Of a stretch of 64,000 bases of DNA, positions 37,433-46,801 are shown piece by piece. The stretch's first letter is position 1, and each line of letters starts with the position of its first letter. The notes under the pieces were generated by a model that was not told the DNA's origin, did no database searches, and saw only the letters and a list, made by a program, of their open reading frames with translations. Position numbers and translations under genes: made by a program. Source of the stretch: Gemmobacter fulvus (lineage in GTDB: Bacteria; Pseudomonadota; Alphaproteobacteria; Rhodobacterales; Rhodobacteraceae); contig NZ_CP076361.1 of the NCBI RefSeq assembly GCF_018798885.1, positions 2,943,501 through 3,007,500 on the forward strand, in the 5' to 3' direction.

Positions 37433-38605
37433 TCAGATCGGCAAGAATTCCGCCGCCTCGCCTGCCCGGCGCGGGCCATCGCCCAGCGGGCGGATCAACA
37501 GGGCATTGGCGGCGCACAGCACCGTCAGCAAGGCCGAATCCTGCTGATCGAACGGGGTGATGACGGGGTGGTCAGCACCGCTGACCTGCGCGCGCATGTA
37601 ATGGGTGCGCGGGCCGGTTGCCGCCACATCCACGCCCAAGGTGGCGCGCAGGGTCGCAGGGGCCGGGGCAGGATCGCCCAGCATGGCGCGGATCAGCGGC
37701 AGCAGGAACAGATGCGCGCAGACGATGGCCGACACCGGATTACCCGGCAGGCCCAGCATCGGCACACCGCGCAGCCGTCCGGCCATCAGCGGTTTGCCCG
37801 GGCGCATGGCGATCTTGTAGAACGCCCGCTCCATGCCCAGCGTTTCGGCCACCCGCGCCACCAGATCGTGATCACCCACCGATGCGCCGCCGATGGTCAC
37901 CACCAGATCGGCCCCTTGGGCCAGATCGAACACGGCGCGCAGGGCGGGTTCGGTATCGCGGGCAATTGGCAACAGGCGCGCCTCTGCCCCGGAAGCCTCG
38001 GCCAAGGCCTTGATCGCAAAGGAGTTCGACGCGATGATCTGATCCGGTCCCGGTGTGTCGCCCAGCATCATCAGCTCATCCCCCGTGGCGATGATCGCCA
38101 GCACGGGCCGCCGCCGGACCGCCAACTGCGGCACATTCATCGCGGCCAGCAGCGCCAGATCATTGGGCGACAGCCGCTTGGGGTCGACGCGCTGGCCGAT
38201 ATGGAAATCGCTGCCCTGCGGGCGGATATTGGCATTGTGCGAGGTGGCCTGCACGGTGATGCGGTCGCCTGCGCGGGCCACATCTTCCTGCAGCACGATC
38301 TGCGTTGCCCCGGCGGGCACCGGCGCGCCGGTAAAGATGCGCAGCGCCTGACCGGCACCGATGGTCCCGGCATAGCCGTGGCCTGCACCGGCCTCGCCGA
38401 TCACGGTGAATTCGGCACCCTGTGCAGCGGGGCCGACAACCGCATAGCCATCCATGGCGGAGGCCGCGAAGGGCGGCTGATCGCGCCGCGCCACGGCCGG
38501 TTCGGCCAGCCAGCGCCCTGCCGCCTGCGCCAGCGGCACGGTTTCCACCGGCATGGCGCGGGCCAGTGCCAGCACGCGCGACAGTGCTTCTTCGACCGGG
38601 ATCAT
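37433..38605 (-). CDS. moeA: Molybdopterin molybdotransferase MoeA
   Basis: Inserts molybdate into adenylylated molybdopterin in Moco synthesis. The 390-aa protein has the MoeA domain order: N-terminal [33 protein letters not shown] near residues 90-109, the MoCF-like binding fold [20 protein letters not shown] near 232-251, and [20 protein letters not shown] near 287-306. It is coupled to moaC by a four-base overlap. MoaC plus MoeA here suggests that molybdoenzymes are encoded elsewhere in the genome. Confidence 0.95.
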   Translation of the reverse strand: MIPVEEALSRVLALARAMPVETVPLAQAAGRWLAEPAVARRDQPPFAASAMDGYAVVGPAAQGAEFTVIGEAGAGHGYAGTIGAGQALRIFTGAPVPAGATQIVLQEDVARAGDRITVQATSHNANIRPQGSDFHIGQRVDPKRLSPNDLALLAAMNVPQLAVRRRPVLAIIATGDELMMLGDTPGPDQIIASNSFAIKALAEASGAEARLLPIARDTEPALRAVFDLAQGADLVVTIGGASVGDHDLVARVAETLGMERAFYKIAMRPGKPLMAGRLRGVPMLGLPGNPVSAIVCAHLFLLPLIRAMLGDPAPAPATLRATLGVDVAATGPRTHYMRAQVSGADHPVITPFDQQDSALLTVLCAANALLIRPLGDGPRRAGEAAEFLPI

Positions 38606-39081
38606 GTCTCGGCCTCATAACGGCCGGATTTGCCGCCGTCTTTCAGCACCAGTCGGATCCCCTCGATCTGCATGGATTTTTCCACCGCTTTCACCATGTC
38701 ATAAATGGTCAGGCAGGCGACGGAGACAGCAGTCAGCGCCTCCATCTCCACCCCGGTCTGCCCGCCGGTTTTCACCGTCGCCTCGACCACCACGCCCGGC
38801 AGCGTCGGGTCTGCCATCAGATCCAGCGCGACCTTGGTGATCGGCAGCGGATGGCACAGCGGGATCAGATCGGCGGTTTTCTTGGCCGCCATGATGCCTG
38901 CCAGCCGCGCCACGGCCAGCACATCGCCCTTTTTCGCCCGGCCTTCGGTGATCATCGCCAGGGTCTCGGCGCTCATGCGCACGGCACCACGCGCCACGGC
39001 GATGCGCGCCGTCACCGGCTTGTCTGACACATCGACCATATGGGCATGGCCGCCCTCATCGAAATGGGTCAGACCTGCCAT
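38602..39081 (-). CDS. moaC: Cyclic pyranopterin monophosphate synthase MoaC
   Basis: Second step of molybdenum cofactor synthesis. The 159-aa protein has all hallmarks: [18 protein letters not shown], the [11 protein letters not shown] catalytic segment near residues 69-79, [20 protein letters not shown], and the C-terminal Asp/Lys of [10 protein letters not shown]. The ATG at 39081 overlaps the trpC stop by one base and the moeA start by four, so trpC-moaC-moeA are translationally coupled. Confidence 0.96.
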   Translation of the reverse strand: MAGLTHFDEGGHAHMVDVSDKPVTARIAVARGAVRMSAETLAMITEGRAKKGDVLAVARLAGIMAAKKTADLIPLCHPLPITKVALDLMADPTLPGVVVEATVKTGGQTGVEMEALTAVSVACLTIYDMVKAVEKSMQIEGIRLVLKDGGKSGRYEAET

Positions 39082-39896
39082 CACGCACCGCCCTGCGCGG
39101 TCAGCGGCTGCGCGAGGATGGCGCGCGTAGCCGCCGTCACATCCTCTTGCCGCATCAGGCTTTCGCCGATCAGGAAGCAGCGCGCGCCATATTGCGCGAC
39201 ATCGGCCAGATCTGCCGGGGTAAACAGCCCGCTTTCCGAGATGATCAGCCGATCCTCCGGCACCCGCCGCGCCAGATCGCGGGTGACATCAAGCGACACC
39301 TCGAACGTATGCAGATTGCGGTTGTTGATGCCGATCAGCGGCGATTTCAACGCGGCGGCCCGTTCCAGTTCGGTGCGGTCATGCACTTCGATCAGCACAT
39401 CCATGCCCAGATCGAAGGCGGCCTGTTCCAGATCGACGGCCTGCGCATCGTCGAGCGAGGCCATAATCAGCAGGATGCAATCGGCATGCAGCGCGCGGGC
39501 CTCGGTGATCTGGTAGGCATCATAGATGAAATCCTTGCGCAGGCAGGGCAGGGTGGTCGCCTCATGCGCCTGTGTCAGATAGGCGTCGTCGCCCTGAAAC
39601 GACGGGCCGTCGGTCAAAACGGACAGGCAGGTCGCGCCCCCGGCCTCATAGGCCTTGGCCAGCGCGGGCGGATCGAAATCGGCGCGGATCAGGCCTTTGG
39701 ACGGGCTGGCCTTCTTGATTTCGGCAATCAGCCCATAGCCCGAGGCGGCGGCGGTGCGCAGCGCCTTGGCAAAGCCGCGTGGGGCAGGGGCGGCGGATGC
39801 GGCGGCGTCCACTTCGGCCTGCGGGCGCGCGGCCTTGCGGGCAGCCACCTCTTCGAGCTTGTAGGCCTTGATACGGTCGAGAATGGTGCTGCTCAT
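39081..39896 (-). CDS. trpC: Indole-3-glycerol phosphate synthase
   Basis: Fourth step of tryptophan synthesis. A 271-aa TIM barrel not fused to TrpF. Active-site segments: [20 protein letters not shown] near residues 55-74, [47 protein letters not shown] and [13 protein letters not shown]. Start at 39896 ([13 protein letters not shown]) is typical; the upstream open frame is rich in Arg and Pro. It is separated from trpD by ung, which is slightly unusual. Confidence 0.95.
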   Translation of the reverse strand: MSSTILDRIKAYKLEEVAARKAARPQAEVDAAASAAPAPRGFAKALRTAAASGYGLIAEIKKASPSKGLIRADFDPPALAKAYEAGGATCLSVLTDGPSFQGDDAYLTQAHEATTLPCLRKDFIYDAYQITEARALHADCILLIMASLDDAQAVDLEQAAFDLGMDVLIEVHDRTELERAAALKSPLIGINNRNLHTFEVSLDVTRDLARRVPEDRLIISESGLFTPADLADVAQYGARCFLIGESLMRQEDVTAATRAILAQPLTAQGGA

Positions 39897-39969
39897 ATCG
39901 GTCTCCTTGGGTCTTTGGTAACGCGGCAGGAACCGGAAGGAAACCCGGCCCGTGCCCCGCAAGGCGGGC

Positions 39970-40614
39970 TCAGGCGCGCCAGTCGATCGGGGGCTGGCCC
40001 TGTGTGCAAAGCCAGTCATTCACCTGCGAAAAGGGTTTCGAGCCGAAGAAGCCGCGATAGGCCGACAGGGGCGACGGATGGGCGCTTTGCACGAACAGGT
40101 GGCGCTCGCGCGGCAGGGTGGCACAGAGCTTCTGCGCCGGCCCCCCCCAGAGCAGGAAGGCGCGCGGGCCATCGGCGGCCACGGCCTGCAACACCTGCGC
40201 CACCAGTCGCTCCCACCCCCAGCCTTTGTGGCCATGGGCTGCACCCAGCGGCACGGTCAGCACGGTATTGAGCAGCAGCACCCCTTGCCGCGCCCAGCCA
40301 TCCAGACAGCCATCGCGGCGCGCGACGCCCAGATCGGCCTCAAGTTCGGTCAGGATATTGTGCAGCGAATGTTTCGGGGCCGCGCCGGGCGGAAAGGAAA
40401 AGGCCAGTCCCGTCGCCCGCCCCGGCGTGTGATAGGGATCCTGCCCCAGAACCACCACGCGCACCTGATCGCGCGGGGTCAGCTCCAGCGCACGGAACAT
40501 GGCCTGCGGCTGCCACGGGTCTTGGGCCGCTTGCAGACGGGCCGACAGCGCAGGCCAGTCGTCGTGAAAGAAGGGCAGGTCGCGCCAGCTGGCAGGGGGC
40601 GGCGGGATCGGCAT
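39970..40614 (-). CDS. ung: Uracil-DNA glycosylase (family 1)
   Basis: Removes uracil from DNA by base excision. The 214-aa enzyme has the water-activating loop [20 protein letters not shown] near residues 53-72 with the catalytic Asp, [12 protein letters not shown] with the uracil-contacting Asn, and the leucine loop [16 protein letters not shown] near 177-192. Its stop is 73 bases before trpC and its start four bases after the trpD stop, so it is inserted in the trp run and probably co-transcribed. Confidence 0.95.
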   Translation of the reverse strand: MPIPPPPASWRDLPFFHDDWPALSARLQAAQDPWQPQAMFRALELTPRDQVRVVVLGQDPYHTPGRATGLAFSFPPGAAPKHSLHNILTELEADLGVARRDGCLDGWARQGVLLLNTVLTVPLGAAHGHKGWGWERLVAQVLQAVAADGPRAFLLWGGPAQKLCATLPRERHLFVQSAHPSPLSAYRGFFGSKPFSQVNDWLCTQGQPPIDWRA

Positions 40615-40618
40615 CGGC

Positions 40619-41632
40619 TCAGGCGTTGGTCAGCGCGACCAGCGCCTCGACCTTGGCCAGCGCCCGGCCCGCATCAATCGACTCGCGCGCCATTTCCACG
40701 CCTTCGGGCAGGCTGGCCGCCTTGTCGGCCACCACAAGGGCGGCGGCAGAGTTGAGCAGAACCGCGTCGCGATAGGCCCCCGCCTCGCCTTCCAGCAGGC
40801 GGCGGAAGGCCGCGCCGTTTTCGGCAGGCGAGCCGCCCAGAATCGCCTCGAACGGATGGACCGGCAGGCCCGCATCCTCGGGATGCACGCTGAATTCGCG
40901 GATGGTGCCGCCCTCCAGGGCCGCAACCTTGCTGGGGGCGGCAATCGACAGCTCGTCCGTGCCATCGCCGCCATGCACCAGCCAGGCCTTCTCGGCCCCG
41001 AGCGCGAGCAGCGTTTCGGCCATCGGCCGGATCAGCGCATCGGAAAACGTGCCGGTCAATTGCCGCGTCACCCCTGCCGGATTGGTCAGCGGGCCAAGGA
41101 TGTTGAAGATCGTGCGGGTGCCCAGCTCGGCCCGCACCGGGCCGACATGGCGCATCGCCGGATGGTGCATCGGCGCCATCATGAAGCCGATCCCGGCCTC
41201 GGCCAGACAGCGCTCCACCACTTCGGGGCCGATCATCACGTTCAGCCCCATTTCGGTCAGCGCATCCGCCGCCCCGGATTTGGAGCTGAGGTTGCGGTTG
41301 CCGTGTTTTGCGACCACCGCACCCGCGCCCGCCGTCACAAAGGCCGTCGCGGTCGAGATGTTCAGCGTGCCCTTGCCATCACCGCCGGTGCCCACAATGT
41401 CGATGGCCCCGGCAGGCGCGCGCACCTTGTGGCATTTTGCCCGCATCACCGTGGCAGCGGCGGCATATTCATCCACCGTTTCGCCGCGCGTGCGCAGCGC
41501 CATCAGAAACCCGCCCATCTGTGCGGGCGTCGCCTCGCCGTCAAACAGCACGGTGAAGGCCTGTTCAGCCTCGGCGCGGCTCAGCGGGCGGGTGGCGGCG
41601 ATGCCGATCAGCGGCTTCAGCCCGTCACTCAT
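40619..41632 (-). CDS. trpD: Anthranilate phosphoribosyltransferase
   Basis: Transfers phosphoribose from PRPP to anthranilate. The 337-aa protein has the PRPP motif [20 protein letters not shown] near residues 78-97, the [19 protein letters not shown] loop, and M-H-H-P-A-M-R-H-V with the anthranilate site. Its start overlaps the trpG stop by four bases (ATGA), so the two are coupled. trpE is not adjacent and must lie elsewhere. Confidence 0.95.
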   Translation of the reverse strand: MSDGLKPLIGIAATRPLSRAEAEQAFTVLFDGEATPAQMGGFLMALRTRGETVDEYAAAATVMRAKCHKVRAPAGAIDIVGTGGDGKGTLNISTATAFVTAGAGAVVAKHGNRNLSSKSGAADALTEMGLNVMIGPEVVERCLAEAGIGFMMAPMHHPAMRHVGPVRAELGTRTIFNILGPLTNPAGVTRQLTGTFSDALIRPMAETLLALGAEKAWLVHGGDGTDELSIAAPSKVAALEGGTIREFSVHPEDAGLPVHPFEAILGGSPAENGAAFRRLLEGEAGAYRDAVLLNSAAALVVADKAASLPEGVEMARESIDAGRALAKVEALVALTNA

Positions 41633-42210
41633 GCCGACACCCGTGCCATATCGAGGAAATTGCGCAGGATCTGATGACCATGTTCCGACGCGATGCTTTC
41701 GGGATGGAACTGCACCCCTTCAATCGGCAGCGTCTTGTGGCGCAGCCCCATGATGGTGCCATCCTCCAGCCATGCCGTCACCTCAAGGCAATCGGGCAGG
41801 CTGTCGCGTTCGACAACGAGGCTGTGATAGCGGGTGGCGAGGAAGGGCGAGGGCAGGCCGCTGAACACGCCCTGGCCGGAATGGTGCATCGTGCCCATCT
41901 TGCCATGCACGATCTCATGGCAGCGCACGACACGGCCGCCAAAGGCCTCGCCAATCGTCTGATGTCCAAGGCAGACGCCCAGCAGCGGAATTTTTGCCTC
42001 GGCGGCGGCCATGGTCAGCGGCAGGCAGATGCCCGCCTGCGCCGGATCACAGGGGCCGGGCGACAGCACAATGGCCTCGGGGCGCAGCGCCATCACGGCC
42101 TGCACGTCCAGCGCATCATTGCGCCTGACCACGACATCGGCCCCCAGCTCGCCCAGATAATGAACGAGATTATAGGTGAAACTGTCATAATTGTCGATCA
42201 GCAGCAGCAT
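41629..42210 (-). CDS. trpG: Anthranilate synthase glutamine amidotransferase subunit
   Basis: Supplies ammonia from glutamine to TrpE. The 193-aa class I amidotransferase has the catalytic Cys in [19 protein letters not shown] near residue 80 and the His/Glu pair in [16 protein letters not shown] near 167-172; it begins [18 protein letters not shown]. It could also serve aminodeoxychorismate synthase (PabA), but its position before trpD supports the tryptophan role. First gene of trpG-trpD-ung-trpC-moaC-moeA. Confidence 0.93.
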   Translation of the reverse strand: MLLLIDNYDSFTYNLVHYLGELGADVVVRRNDALDVQAVMALRPEAIVLSPGPCDPAQAGICLPLTMAAAEAKIPLLGVCLGHQTIGEAFGGRVVRCHEIVHGKMGTMHHSGQGVFSGLPSPFLATRYHSLVVERDSLPDCLEVTAWLEDGTIMGLRHKTLPIEGVQFHPESIASEHGHQILRNFLDMARVSA

Positions 42211-42371
42211 CGGGCAGGCCTTGCGAGAGAAGTGATGGTTTGGGGGTGAACCCCGTGCATCGTCGCGCTATACATGGTCAGAGCCGCCGGGGGAGGTCAA
42301 GTCAAACCCTCCCGCGAGATGTGGCCAAAAGGCAAGGGCGGGCGAACCGTTCGGGTGTGTTGGAGGCAGCA

Positions 42372-43775
42372 ATGCGTGGATTTCTGTCGGGTGTGATCTG
42401 GGGCGGCGTTGTCGCGACGCTGGGTCTTGGGGTCTTGTCGCAACTGGCCCCGGCGCCGCAATCTGCGGTGCGCAGCGCCAATGTGGATGCGCCCCCCGTG
42501 GTGACGCCAGAGCCTGCGCCGATGCCCGAAGCGGCCCCTGACGTCGCCGCCGCCCCGGTGGAAGCCGAGCCTGCCGCGCCGGAGGCGGTGGCACCGGCGC
42601 CCGCACCGACCGCGCCCGAGGCGGCGGTACCGCCTGTGGCCGCTGTCACCCCACCCGCGCTTGGGGTGGTGCCGTCGCCTGCCGCGCCCCCGGCCATGAT
42701 GCCCGCCGAAACCGCCGCTGCCCCCGCCACCAGTGAGCCGGGCCGCCCCGAGGCCGGGGCCGATGCGGATGACGCGCCGCGGCTGGTCGAGCCGCCGCCG
42801 GTGCCGCCGCTGACCGCAGAAGAGCAGGCCCTGCTGGAGCAGCCCTTGCCTGCGGAAATCCCGGCAGATTCGCCGCTGGCCCCCGACACTACGGTTGAAG
42901 CGCCCGCCGCAGAACCCGCACCGCCCCCGCCCGAAGCCCCGGCAGAGCCGTTGCTGGATCGCCCGGAACCCGGCCTTGGTGGCGCTGTGGAGGGCGTGAC
43001 GACGGGCCGCCTGCCGGTGATTGACGCGGCACCAGAGGCGCTTCCCGAGGCCAGCACCCCGGAGGCTTCGGCTGTTCCTGAGCTGGTGCTGGAGGATGAT
43101 CCGCGCCCGCTGGTCCGCTTTGCCGCAAGCTTTGACAATCCGCAGAACAAACCGCTCTATACCATCGTGCTGATTGATACCGGCAGCCCCGATCTGGATC
43201 GCACGGCGCTGGCCAATCTGCCCTTGCCCGTCACCATCGCGCTGGATCCGACGGTTGCAGGCGTGGCCGCGCAGGCGGCCGCCTATCGCGCAGCAGGCAA
43301 AGAGGTAGCGATGCTGGCGGCGGCGATCCCCAAGGGCGCAACCCCTGCCGATCTGCAAGTGACATTCGAGGCCCATGCCAAGGCGCTGCCCGAAGCGGTG
43401 GCCGTGGTCGATCTGCCGCAAGGCGGGTTTCAGAATGACCGCCCGCTCGCCTCGGATCTGGTGCCGGTGATCAAGGATCAGGGGCGCGGGCTTGTCACCT
43501 TCGACCGTGGCCTGAATGCCGGCGATCAGGTGGCGCGGCGCGAGGCGGTGCCCTCGGCGCTGATCTTCCGCCAGATTGATGCCGAAGGCGAAAGCATTCC
43601 GGTGATGCGGCGCTATCTGGACCGCGCGGCCTTCAAGGCGGCGCAGGATGGCCAGGTTGCGGTGCTGGGCACCGCCACACCCGACACCCTCGCCGCCCTG
43701 CTGGAATGGGCCGCCGAGGGTCGGGCCGGATCGGTGGCGCTGGCCCCGCTGTCGGCGATCCTCAGCGCCCCGTGA
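42372..43775 (+). CDS. Divergent polysaccharide deacetylase family protein
   Basis: A 467-aa envelope protein. An N-terminal hydrophobic segment (FLSGVIWGGVVATLGLGVLS) anchors or exports it. Residues about 30-235 are a long Pro/Ala/Glu-rich low-complexity linker. The C-terminal 230 residues match the divergent polysaccharide deacetylase domain (PF04748): IVLIDTGSPDLDRTALANLP, P-V-T-I-A-L-D-P, D-L-P-Q-G-G-F-Q-N and the VITFDRGL-like LVTFDRGLNAG. It probably acts on cell-wall or surface glycans in the periplasm. The ATG at 42372 precedes the membrane segment; longer starts give an unlikely Arg-rich leader. Confidence 0.82.
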   Translation: MRGFLSGVIWGGVVATLGLGVLSQLAPAPQSAVRSANVDAPPVVTPEPAPMPEAAPDVAAAPVEAEPAAPEAVAPAPAPTAPEAAVPPVAAVTPPALGVVPSPAAPPAMMPAETAAAPATSEPGRPEAGADADDAPRLVEPPPVPPLTAEEQALLEQPLPAEIPADSPLAPDTTVEAPAAEPAPPPPEAPAEPLLDRPEPGLGGAVEGVTTGRLPVIDAAPEALPEASTPEASAVPELVLEDDPRPLVRFAASFDNPQNKPLYTIVLIDTGSPDLDRTALANLPLPVTIALDPTVAGVAAQAAAYRAAGKEVAMLAAAIPKGATPADLQVTFEAHAKALPEAVAVVDLPQGGFQNDRPLASDLVPVIKDQGRGLVTFDRGLNAGDQVARREAVPSALIFRQIDAEGESIPVMRRYLDRAAFKAAQDGQVAVLGTATPDTLAALLEWAAEGRAGSVALAPLSAILSAP

Positions 43776-43793
43776 CCGGGATCAGGACGGGGA

Positions 43794-44195
43794 TCAGGAG
43801 GGGCGACCGGGCTTGCCCGGCGGCGTAAGCTCGGGCTGCACCGGCTCTTCCGACAGATCCAGCGTCGCCCAAGTCCGCCCCGTGCCGGTGGCGGGCAGAT
43901 CCAGCTTGGGCATGCTGCGCGCGATATGTGCCTTGGCGATGAAATTCGCGGTGATCGGCGCGGTCAGGAACAGGAACAGCGTGATCAGCAATTCGTGCCA
44001 GCTCAGGCTGCCGCTGGTCAGCGCCGCATAACCCATCGACGCGATCAGCACCCCACCCACACCCAGCGTGCTGGCCTTGGTGGGCGCGTGCAGCCGCGTC
44101 ATCAGATCGGGCAGTTTCAGCAGGCCAAAGCTGCCGATCAGCGCAAACAGGCCCGCGATGACCAGCAGGGCCGAGATCAGGAGTTCTGCAATCAT
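43794..44195 (-). CDS. mrpG: Na+/H+ antiporter subunit G (MrpG/MnhG/PhaG)
   Basis: Small membrane subunit of the multisubunit Mrp cation/proton antiporter, last gene of the operon. The 133-aa protein has three hydrophobic segments and the family signature FGLLKLPDLMTRLHAPTKAS near residues 24-43; the C-terminal cytoplasmic tail is Pro-rich. It begins nine bases after mrpF. Confidence 0.92.
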   Translation of the reverse strand: MIAELLISALLVIAGLFALIGSFGLLKLPDLMTRLHAPTKASTLGVGGVLIASMGYAALTSGSLSWHELLITLFLFLTAPITANFIAKAHIARSMPKLDLPATGTGRTWATLDLSEEPVQPELTPPGKPGRPS

Positions 44196-44204
44196 AACTG
44201 CCCC

Positions 44205-44474
44205 TTATTCAATGATATCGCCACGCAGGATGAATTTCGCATAGGCGACCGAGGACACAAACCCGGTCATTGCGAACAGCATCGCTGCCTCGAAATACAG
44301 ACCGCTGCGGGTGGCCATGCCATAAAGCACGATCAGCGCGATCATGTTCACCACCATCGTATCCAGCGCCAGAACCCGGTCGGGAATACTGGGGCTGATC
44401 ACGACGCGCCACAGGTTCATCAGCAGCGCCAGACCAAAACAGCCAAAGGCAAAGGTGAGGGCCATGTCGATCAT
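44205..44474 (-). CDS. mrpF: Na+/H+ antiporter subunit F (MrpF/PhaF)
   Basis: An 89-aa membrane subunit with three transmembrane helices and the conserved S-I-P-D-R-V-L-A-L-D-T motif near residues 29-39. It overlaps mrpE by four bases (ATGA), implying coupled translation and subunit stoichiometry control. Confidence 0.92.
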   Translation of the reverse strand: MIDMALTFAFGCFGLALLMNLWRVVISPSIPDRVLALDTMVVNMIALIVLYGMATRSGLYFEAAMLFAMTGFVSSVAYAKFILRGDIIE

Positions 44475-44962
44475 GCGAAGATCCTTTGCAGCCGGGTTTC
44501 GTAGCGGGCCTTGATGTCATCGCGCACGCCGTCCGGGTCGGGGGCGTGCAGGCAATGCACCAGCAGCGCCCGGCCATCCGCCGACATGTCGGCGGTGACG
44601 GTGCCCGGTGTCATGGTGATGGTGCCCGCCAGCACGGTGATCGCCTCGGGGCTGCGCAGGTCCAGCGGCACCGAGATCCAGGCCGGTTGCAGTGCCGCGC
44701 GTGATTTGAACAGCACGATCAGCGCCACGGTGACATTGGATTTCACGATGTCCCACAGCACGATGGCGATGAATTCCGCCACGGCGTGCCAGTTGCGGAT
44801 CTTCGGGCGGTCCGGCCAATAGGGGGCTGTCAGCAGCGGGATCAGCACGCCCAGCATCGCGGCAAAGACGAGGCTGCCCCATTTGAACTCGTTCACCAGC
44901 ATCAGCCAGGTCACGATCAACAGCAGGGTTAGCCCCGGATGCGGAAACAGTTTGCGCAGCAT
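44471..44962 (-). CDS. mrpE: Na+/H+ antiporter subunit E (MrpE/PhaE)
   Basis: A 163-aa membrane subunit. Two or three N-terminal helices (TLLLIVTWLMLVNEF and following) precede a cytoplasmic domain with the family pattern I-S-V-P-L-D-L-R-S-P-E-A and TMTPGTVTADMSADG near residues 116-130. Its start directly adjoins the mrpD stop. Confidence 0.92.
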   Translation of the reverse strand: MLRKLFPHPGLTLLLIVTWLMLVNEFKWGSLVFAAMLGVLIPLLTAPYWPDRPKIRNWHAVAEFIAIVLWDIVKSNVTVALIVLFKSRAALQPAWISVPLDLRSPEAITVLAGTITMTPGTVTADMSADGRALLVHCLHAPDPDGVRDDIKARYETRLQRIFA

Positions 44963-46471
44963 TTACAGGCCCTCCAGCCGGTTGGCGGCAATATAGGCCT
45001 GCGGATCATGCAACTCGGCCGCCGTCAGCGTCAGCCACTCCATCACCGGCCCCGCTGCCACCGTCAGCCCGGCCAAGGCGATCAGCAGCGCAAACACCGC
45101 CACAAAGGCCAGCGGCTGTGCGGCATGGGGCGGGCAGGTGCCGGGCGTGGCATGGGTTTTCCAGAACAGGGTCGAGCCTGCACGCGCAAGCCCGAGGATC
45201 ATCACCAGCGAGCTGCCGAGGATCGCACTCCAGATCAGTGCCATTTGCGCGCCGCGTGTGGCATCAAGGATCATCAGCTTGCCCAGAAACCCCGACAGCG
45301 GCGGCATCCCGGCCATGGCGATGGCCGCCACCATGAACAGCGCGGCAATCAGCCCATGCTGGGGCAGGGGCGGGCGGATCTGATCCAGGCTGCCGGTGGC
45401 ACGGCGCGACAGCACCAGATCGGCAATCAGGAACATCGCGCCCGCCGCCAGCGTGGAATGCAGCATGTAATAGAGCGCGGCCCCGGTGGCCTGCGGCGTG
45501 AACTGCGCAATCGCCACGAACAGCGTGCCCATCGAGGTGATGGCCCCGAAGGCCACCAGCCGTTGCAGGCTGCTGGCCCCGAGCATCCCCAAGGCACCGA
45601 CCGCCAGCGTGACAATCGCGGCGGGCAGCAACAGATCGGCAAACAGCGCGCCGGTCGCGGGCAGGGTATCGGGGAAGATCAGGGTGTAACAGCGGATCAC
45701 CGCATAGGCACCGACCTTGGTCATCACCGCAAACAGCGCCGAAACCGGCCCCGGCGCCTGCGCATAGGTGGCAGGCAGCCAGAAATGCAGCGGCACCAGC
45801 GCGCCCTTGATGGCGAAGACCATCAGCAGCATCACCCCCGCCGTGCGGATCAGCGCGAAATCTCCCGCCGGCAGATCGGGAAGCTTTACCGCCAGATCGG
45901 CCATGTTCAGCGTGCCGGTCACGGAATAGATCGTGGCCAGCGCAAACAGGAACAGGGTGGAGCCGACAAGATTGAAGGCCACATATTGCACGCCCGCCTT
46001 CAGCCGGTCACGCCCGCCCGCATGGATCATCAGCCCGTATGAGGCGATCAGCAGCACTTCAAAGAACACGAACAGGTTGAAGGCGTCGCCGGTCAGAAAC
46101 GCACCGCAGACGCCCATCAGCTGAAACTGCCAGAGCGCGTGGAAATGTTTGCCGCGCGCATCCCAGCCGCTGCCGATGGCATAAAGCTGCACCACAAGCG
46201 CCAGCAGCGCCGTCAGCATCAGCATCAGCGCCGACAGGCGGTCCAGCACCAGCACGATGCCAAAGGGCGCAGGCCAGTTGCCGAGGAAATAGACCTCAGG
46301 CCCGTTGACCGAGGCCGCATGCAGCAGCAGCCCCGTGATCGCCAGCAGCAGGGCGGTGGCGGCGGTCGAGAAGATCCGGCTGAGGCCAAGGTCATTGCGC
46401 AGCAGCAGAACGCTAAAGGCGCCCATCACGGCAGGCAGCACCACCGGGGTGATGATCCAATGGCCCATCAT
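44963..46471 (-). CDS. mrpD: Na+/H+ antiporter subunit D (MrpD/PhaD)
   Basis: A 502-aa proton-translocating subunit related to NuoL/M/N, with about 14 membrane helices. The TM5-type Glu is in LFVFFEVLLIASYGLM near residue 135, and a conserved Lys lies in FAIKGALVPLHFWLPATYAQ near 217. It forms the ion-transport core with MrpA. Overlaps mrpC by four bases. Confidence 0.94.
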   Translation of the reverse strand: MMGHWIITPVVLPAVMGAFSVLLLRNDLGLSRIFSTAATALLLAITGLLLHAASVNGPEVYFLGNWPAPFGIVLVLDRLSALMLMLTALLALVVQLYAIGSGWDARGKHFHALWQFQLMGVCGAFLTGDAFNLFVFFEVLLIASYGLMIHAGGRDRLKAGVQYVAFNLVGSTLFLFALATIYSVTGTLNMADLAVKLPDLPAGDFALIRTAGVMLLMVFAIKGALVPLHFWLPATYAQAPGPVSALFAVMTKVGAYAVIRCYTLIFPDTLPATGALFADLLLPAAIVTLAVGALGMLGASSLQRLVAFGAITSMGTLFVAIAQFTPQATGAALYYMLHSTLAAGAMFLIADLVLSRRATGSLDQIRPPLPQHGLIAALFMVAAIAMAGMPPLSGFLGKLMILDATRGAQMALIWSAILGSSLVMILGLARAGSTLFWKTHATPGTCPPHAAQPLAFVAVFALLIALAGLTVAAGPVMEWLTLTAAELHDPQAYIAANRLEGL

Positions 46472-46800
46472 TCGGCGTCTCCTTCCAGGTCGATGCGGTC
46501 ATCGCCCGCTTCCAGAAACGCGCCAAGCGCCATCATCACGATCACCGCCGTCATGCCGAACGAGATCACGATGGCCGTCAGCACCAGCGCCTGTGGCAGC
46601 GGATCGGTGTAGCCCGCCGCGTCGGGCGACAGGATCGGCGGCAGGCCTGCCACGATCCGGCCCGAGGCAAAGATGAACACGTTGCAGGCATAAGACAGCA
46701 TCGCCAGCCCCACGATCACCGGGAAGGTGCGCAGGCGCAGGATCAGGTAAATCCCCACCGCCGTCATCAGGCCGACGGCCATTGCCACGAGGAGTTCCAT
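46468..46800 (-). CDS. mrpC: Na+/H+ antiporter subunit C (MrpC/PhaC)
   Basis: A 110-aa NuoK-like subunit with three helices, including VGIYLILRLRTFPVIVGLAM and the A-L-V-L-T-A-I-V-I-S-F segment typical of MrpC/NuoK. Its start lies one base beyond the mrpA stop and its end overlaps mrpD by four, so the unit is tightly packed. Confidence 0.92.
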   Translation of the reverse strand: MELLVAMAVGLMTAVGIYLILRLRTFPVIVGLAMLSYACNVFIFASGRIVAGLPPILSPDAAGYTDPLPQALVLTAIVISFGMTAVIVMMALGAFLEAGDDRIDLEGDAE

Positions 46801-46801
46801 G

